This document shows, piece after piece, positions 60,801 through 64,000 of a stretch of DNA of 64,000 bases; positions within the stretch are counted from its first letter, which is position 1, and every line of letters begins with the position of its first letter. The translations under genes and the position numbers were made by a program. The stretch is from JAKQHY01 sp034429475 (GTDB lineage: Bacteria; Chloroflexota; Anaerolineae; B4-G1; SLSP01): contig DAOUGD010000110.1 of NCBI GenBank assembly GCA_034429475.1, positions 1 through 64,000 on the forward strand, in the 5' to 3' direction. The notes under the pieces are model-generated. The model ran no database searches. It was not told the DNA's origin and worked only from the letters and a program-made list of their open reading frames with translations.

Positions 60801-63800
60801 GGGTGCGATTGGACATCAGCCAGGCGTTGACCGGCAACTTGAGCGAGGAGAACGTGTTGGACACCCTGATCCAGAAGGCTGGCGTGTTCCCGGAGGCGCG
60901 GGTGACCCTGAATATGCTTGACCCGCAGGCTGCGGAATTGACAACTGTATTGGTGCGCGCGGGAGCCTTTGCCAGCGGACTCCAGGCCACCATTCCGTTA
61001 GGCACACGCTTTACGACGAAGATGCTGCCGTTGATGCAACATATTGGCCCGCATACCCCCTTTATTTCGGGGAATCTGGCCAAAGATGACCGCGTTGATC
61101 CCCTAACGCGCCAGTTAACGGCTCGCCAGGGAACGGTCAGCATGGCGTTACTCCCCATTACCGCGGGGGATGAGTGGCTGGGAGTGTTCACCATTGCCGC
61201 GGGAACAGCCGATTACTTCGACGAATACAAGTTACACCTCTATCAGACGTTGGCGGATCAAGGGGCCGTCGCTCTGCGCACGGCCCGCTTGCGCGACGCG
61301 GTGCAGCGGAGCCTGTCTGAGACTGACGCGCGCTTGCGGGTCAGCCAGACGTTGGCCGACGCGCAGACTGAAGCGGCCGTGTTGGATGCGATGGTCAAAG
61401 TAGCGGACTTTTACCCGCAGGCTCAAGCGTTGATTACCCTGATTGAAGAAAAAGAAGGGGAGCGTATTTTCAATGCAGTGCGCAGCGAACTGTTCGAAAG
61501 CGGTATTCCGCCGGTGTTGCAGGTAGGGATGCGCTTCTCTGTGACCGAATTTCCGTTGCTGCGGCATGTGTCGGCGGAGACGGCCCTGGTTAGCAATGAA
61601 GTCTTCGCCGATTCCCGCTTCGACGCCGGCAGTCTGGCCCTGGGGGAGCAGATGGGGGTGCATAGCTTTGCGATCTTCCCCGTAGTGAGCGGTGGCGAGT
61701 GGGTAGGAACGTTAACGGTGGCGGCCAAAGAGCCGGGGTTCTTTGATGAGCGCCGCGTTTATCTGTATCGCTCGTTGGCTGAACAAAGCGCCGTGGCGCT
61801 CCAGGCTGCGCGCTTGCGCGACCAATTGAGCCTGACGCAGTTCTCGGTGCATCGGGGGCCGGCGGCTATCTACTGGTTGCGCCAGGACGCCAGTCTGTAT
61901 GACGTGAATGAAACCGCTTGTCAGATGTTGGGATACACGCGGGAGGAGCTGCTCTCCATTCCGCGCTTCACCGATCTGGACCCCAATTTCCCGCCGGAAG
62001 CCTGGGCGCCACACTGGACTGAGCTTAAAGAGAAGCAACGCATGGTGATTCAGTCCCAGCATCGGGCAAAGGATGGCCGCCTTATTCCGGTGGAAATTGA
62101 AGTCAATTACCTCAAATACGGCGACCAGGAATTCAACTGCGCCTTTGCCCGCGACATCACCGAGCGTTTGGCAGCGGAAGAGGAGCGTACCCGTTTGAGC
62201 GCTGTACTGGAGGCGACCAGCGACTTCGTGGGGATCGCCAGCCCTGATGGTCGGGGAGTATACTTCAACCGGGGCGCCCGCGAAATGTTGGGGCTTCCTC
62301 TGGATACCAACCCTGCTGATTACAACATTGCAACGATCGTCCCTGAGCGTGAAGTGGCGCGCACGATGAACGAGATCATTCCGAAGGCGATCCAGGCGGG
62401 GACATGGAGCGGCGAGAGTTTTATCAAGGCGTTGGATGGGCGCGAAATCCCGGTGTTGATGACTATCATCTCCATTAAGGACTCAGTGGGCAACCTGCGG
62501 TATCTTGCCAACGTTTCTCGCGACATCAGTGCGATGCGCGCCGCCGAAGCCGAGCGCGCCCGGCTGAGTGCCCTGTTGGAGACCACGAGCGATTTTGTGG
62601 CCATTGGCACCGTTGCGGATGGTCGTGCGATCTACTTTAACCGGGGCGCTCGCGAAATGGCCGGCATCCCCCTTGAAGCTGATCCCGGCGAGTACTTCAT
62701 CCCCACTTTCGTCCCGGATGACGAACTCTCCAGGGTGACGCACGAAATCATCCCCACTGCACTTCAGGAAGGAACATGGAGCGGCGAGAGTGTGCTTAAA
62801 GCGTTGGATGGCCGGAATATTCCGGTCTTGATGACTATTATCCCGCTCAAGGATGCTATGGGCGAAATCCAATACTTGGCTAATGTATCCCGCGATATTA
62901 CGACGCTGAAACAGGCGGAAGCCGAGCGTGCGCGCTTCACTACGCAGCTTAGCACCGCTGCCCAGATCGCCGCGCAAATCACGACCATTCTTGATCCTGA
63001 TGAGCTGTTTGAGACGGTCATCCCGCTGATGAAAGAGCGGTTTGGTCTCTACCATGTCCACTTCTACGGCTTGGAAGGCGACACGTTGGTGCTCCGGGCC
63101 GGGTACGGGCGCGTGGGCAAGATCATGAAGCAGCAGGGGTTCAAAATCCCTATGAACCGGGAGAAGAGCCTGGTGGTGCGGGCCGCCCACAGCGGTGAGA
63201 TTGTGTGGGTCAACGATGTGACCCAGGAAGAAGGCTATTTGCCCAATCTGTTATTGCCCAATACGAAATCTGAGGTGGCCGTCCCGGCCATGATTGGGAG
63301 CGAAGTGTTGGGCGTCCTGGATGTCCAGGCGGATACGGTGGACGCCTTCACCTCTGCCGACCTGGACGTGTTCCGCACCCTGGTCGGGCAAATTGCCACC
63401 GCCTTTCAGAACGCGCGCGCCTTTGAGCAGCAGCGCCGGGCAGAGGTGGCGCAGCGGGAGGTGGCGGAACGGGTGCGCGCCATCTTTGAGGCCATGACTG
63501 AAGGGATCACGGTGACCAACACGCTGGGACAAATCGAAGACATGAACGAGGCAACGCTGCATTTGCATCGGTATGGCCACCGCGATGAGGTGTTGGGACG
63601 CAGCGCGATGGAGTTGTTTGCGCGCGCCGACTGGCCCCGCGCGTCACAAGGCATCCGCCAGGCGTTGGAGTCCGGGCGCAGCGTTGCTGCTGAATACAAG
63701 ATGGTGCGGAAGGACGGCGCTGTCTTTGACGCCGAACAGAACTCCGCGTTGCTGCGGGATGCTGAGGGCGCCCCGGCCGGCTTTGTCTCCATCACCCGCG

Positions 63801-64000
63801 ACATTACCGAGCGCAAGCGCGCGGAAGAGGCGCTGCGGCTCACGCGGGCCTCGGTAGACGCCACGGCAGCCGAAATCTTTTGGTTTACCGAGGACGGCCG
63901 GTTTACCGATGTCAATCAGACGGCCTGTGAGATGTTAGGATATACACGCGAGGAATTGCTGACGATGGGCCTCTTTGACATTGATCCCGACTTCCCCGCG
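57851..64000 (+). CDS. Giant PAS/GAF sensor protein, C-terminus beyond window
   Basis: From the ATG at 57851 (GAGGTAAC upstream) the frame stays open to the window edge, at least 2050 residues. A short coiled coil (1-55) is followed by four PAS (about 50-535), a GAF (540-705), two PAS (712-968), two GAF (985-1320), three PAS (1325-1690), a GAF (1693-1865) and two PAS (1870 on). Two PAS pairs (about 712-838 with 840-968, and 1445-1565 with 1570-1690) are close tandem duplicates. No membrane helix is seen. The output domain, probably a histidine kinase, would lie past 64000. It follows the PocR sensor by 98 bases. Confidence 0.88.
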   Translation, partial: MSDLDKTKKQLIEELESLRQRNATLEGEAARERSGGASVGTSLRESEEQQRRLLSVVSVGMLVTRMEDGAILYLNDATAQLFRGSLEDLKGQSSMVFYENPEDRLPLIAALRRDGYLRDYEVRFKRLDGDPFWASLSIQITSFGAEEEVLLTVVNDITERKRMEAALRANEERYRQVFNRSPVGIFQYDHDLRIVDCNERFAQILQAPRERLIGLDMHRLRDQNVLPALEMSLVGKEGLYEGPYAATTSSAQIWITLRSAPLHRTAEVFSGVGLVEDITARKQAEDEIRESEQRFRDIVMNTAGWVWEVNAEGQYTYCSGRVAEILGYSAEELLGKTPFDFMPPEEVTRIAPMFGDLMSRKANIVDLENWNFRKDGTRVCLLTSGVALLDEAGNLLGYRGVDTDITAQRLAQDGLRLATEQQRAILETMPVGIAITSVPDNAVLYINPEFTKILGYTSEALLNKTVPDFYYYEEDSRKAFELMIAQNNVLENYEIYARRADGAPCWLSLSLKPIVYRADQTALLAAFTDITGRKRIETESRHFTALMGTAADIIGQVGAILDPDELLRTVIPLIKEQFGLYYVHVYTLNEADGMLTLRAGYGEAGRIMLEHGHSIPLSREQSLVATAARAQTVVLVNDVAQNPNFMSNPLLPDTRSEVAIPAIAGGKVLGVFDVQHNVTNYFKQADLDVFQTLAAQIANTLQSAALYEEVQRQRTLYDGILQNLPVGVWAVDNQFNVLLVNDAGRAMMGREIQSGDGGAYVESYEVINVNTGELYDNTQLPLVKTVTQGGSYSATDAGVRWPDGTIVPQMINSGPLLDPQGKQVGGVVIFADATEQRRIQQEIERQRALYDSILQNLPVGVWAVDNQFNVLLVNDTGRAMMGREVLDKEGGAYVEAYDVINVATGELYDNAQLPLVKAVTQGGTHTATDAGVRWPDGTVVPMLINAGPLLDPQGKQMGGVVIFADATAQRRAQAEIERLLTETRVRLDISQALTGNLSEENVLDTLIQKAGVFPEARVTLNMLDPQAAELTTVLVRAGAFASGLQATIPLGTRFTTKMLPLMQHIGPHTPFISGNLAKDDRVDPLTRQLTARQGTVSMALLPITAGDEWLGVFTIAAGTADYFDEYKLHLYQTLADQGAVALRTARLRDAVQRSLSETDARLRVSQTLADAQTEAAVLDAMVKVADFYPQAQALITLIEEKEGERIFNAVRSELFESGIPPVLQVGMRFSVTEFPLLRHVSAETALVSNEVFADSRFDAGSLALGEQMGVHSFAIFPVVSGGEWVGTLTVAAKEPGFFDERRVYLYRSLAEQSAVALQAARLRDQLSLTQFSVHRGPAAIYWLRQDASLYDVNETACQMLGYTREELLSIPRFTDLDPNFPPEAWAPHWTELKEKQRMVIQSQHRAKDGRLIPVEIEVNYLKYGDQEFNCAFARDITERLAAEEERTRLSAVLEATSDFVGIASPDGRGVYFNRGAREMLGLPLDTNPADYNIATIVPEREVARTMNEIIPKAIQAGTWSGESFIKALDGREIPVLMTIISIKDSVGNLRYLANVSRDISAMRAAEAERARLSALLETTSDFVAIGTVADGRAIYFNRGAREMAGIPLEADPGEYFIPTFVPDDELSRVTHEIIPTALQEGTWSGESVLKALDGRNIPVLMTIIPLKDAMGEIQYLANVSRDITTLKQAEAERARFTTQLSTAAQIAAQITTILDPDELFETVIPLMKERFGLYHVHFYGLEGDTLVLRAGYGRVGKIMKQQGFKIPMNREKSLVVRAAHSGEIVWVNDVTQEEGYLPNLLLPNTKSEVAVPAMIGSEVLGVLDVQADTVDAFTSADLDVFRTLVGQIATAFQNARAFEQQRRAEVAQREVAERVRAIFEAMTEGITVTNTLGQIEDMNEATLHLHRYGHRDEVLGRSAMELFARADWPRASQGIRQALESGRSVAAEYKMVRKDGAVFDAEQNSALLRDAEGAPAGFVSITRDITERKRAEEALRLTRASVDATAAEIFWFTEDGRFTDVNQTACEMLGYTREELLTMGLFDIDPDFPA

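Noticed and set aside
53838..64000. One broken sensor gene split by a stop codon
   Set aside because: The second frame has its own ribosome-binding site, ATG and typical coiled-coil start, and the first ends exactly at a domain border, so two genes are more likely.

Overview
This window looks like chromosome of a member of the Chloroflexota, probably a relative of Anaerolineae or Caldilineae; that placement is inferred from gene content and style, not from a marker tree. Pointers are the mreBCD/PBP2 shape cluster, very long PAS/GAF sensor proteins, a YbhF-type exporter with two separate ATPases, hemicellulose-type carbohydrate genes, lipobox-bearing exported proteins and a GC-rich genome. I see no rRNA, tRNA, CRISPR array, insertion sequence, phage gene or replication origin.

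Layout. At 1-5.2 kb, on the minus strand, lies a cell-shape operon mreB-mreC-mreD-mrdA plus a hydrophobic protein cut by the window edge. From 5.2 to 11 kb there are an HExxH metalloprotein, gyrA, a zinc-ribbon/cold-shock protein and a glycosyltransferase. From 11 to 21 kb there are a hybrid periplasmic-binding/PAS/GAF histidine kinase, an anSME-like radical SAM enzyme, a histone-deacetylase-family hydrolase, an LPETG-tailed surface protein, an aldo/keto reductase, an acetyl-xylan-esterase-like hydrolase and a GNAT acetyltransferase. From 21 to 26 kb there are a thioredoxin-CcdA fusion and a copper operon csoR-copZ-copA with a readable promoter and operator. From 26 to 28.5 kb there are a 34-residue peptide, an AT-richer exported protein, a rhodanese lipoprotein and a metallophosphoesterase. 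From 28.6 to 37.8 kb there is a TetR-controlled exporter operon with two permeases, two ATPases and two membrane-fusion lipoproteins, followed by a TPR protein. From 37.9 to 53.1 kb a minus-strand carbohydrate locus runs from a self-regulated LacI repressor through a sugar ABC transporter, a GH127-type arabinofuranosidase, an M24 peptidase and a large DUF5695-like protein to a divergent GroEL-like chaperonin, a beta-propeller protein and a methyltransferase. From 53.3 to 64 kb there are a single-domain response regulator, a PocR-PAS-GAF sensor without a kinase domain, and a giant PAS/GAF protein of at least 2050 residues that runs off the window.

The least explained feature is a set of intergenic word arrays: words of about 7-15 bp repeated in tandem with small variations, often answered after a short gap by their reverse complements, so that they can fold into long imperfect hairpins. 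At least ten word families recur across the window. The arrays usually start at or within a few bases of a stop codon, and sometimes supply the stop or the last residues. They also invade coding sequence: they form the N-termini of several proteins in the exporter operon and of the truncated left-edge protein, and a composite array of three families sits in frame inside copA. They may act as terminators or mRNA-end stabilisers, but how they spread is unknown to me, and they are the main candidate for an undescribed system here.

Start codons were moved inward from the longest frame where a Shine-Dalgarno sequence or an overlapping neighbour favoured it. All functional names rest on motif reading without database searches.
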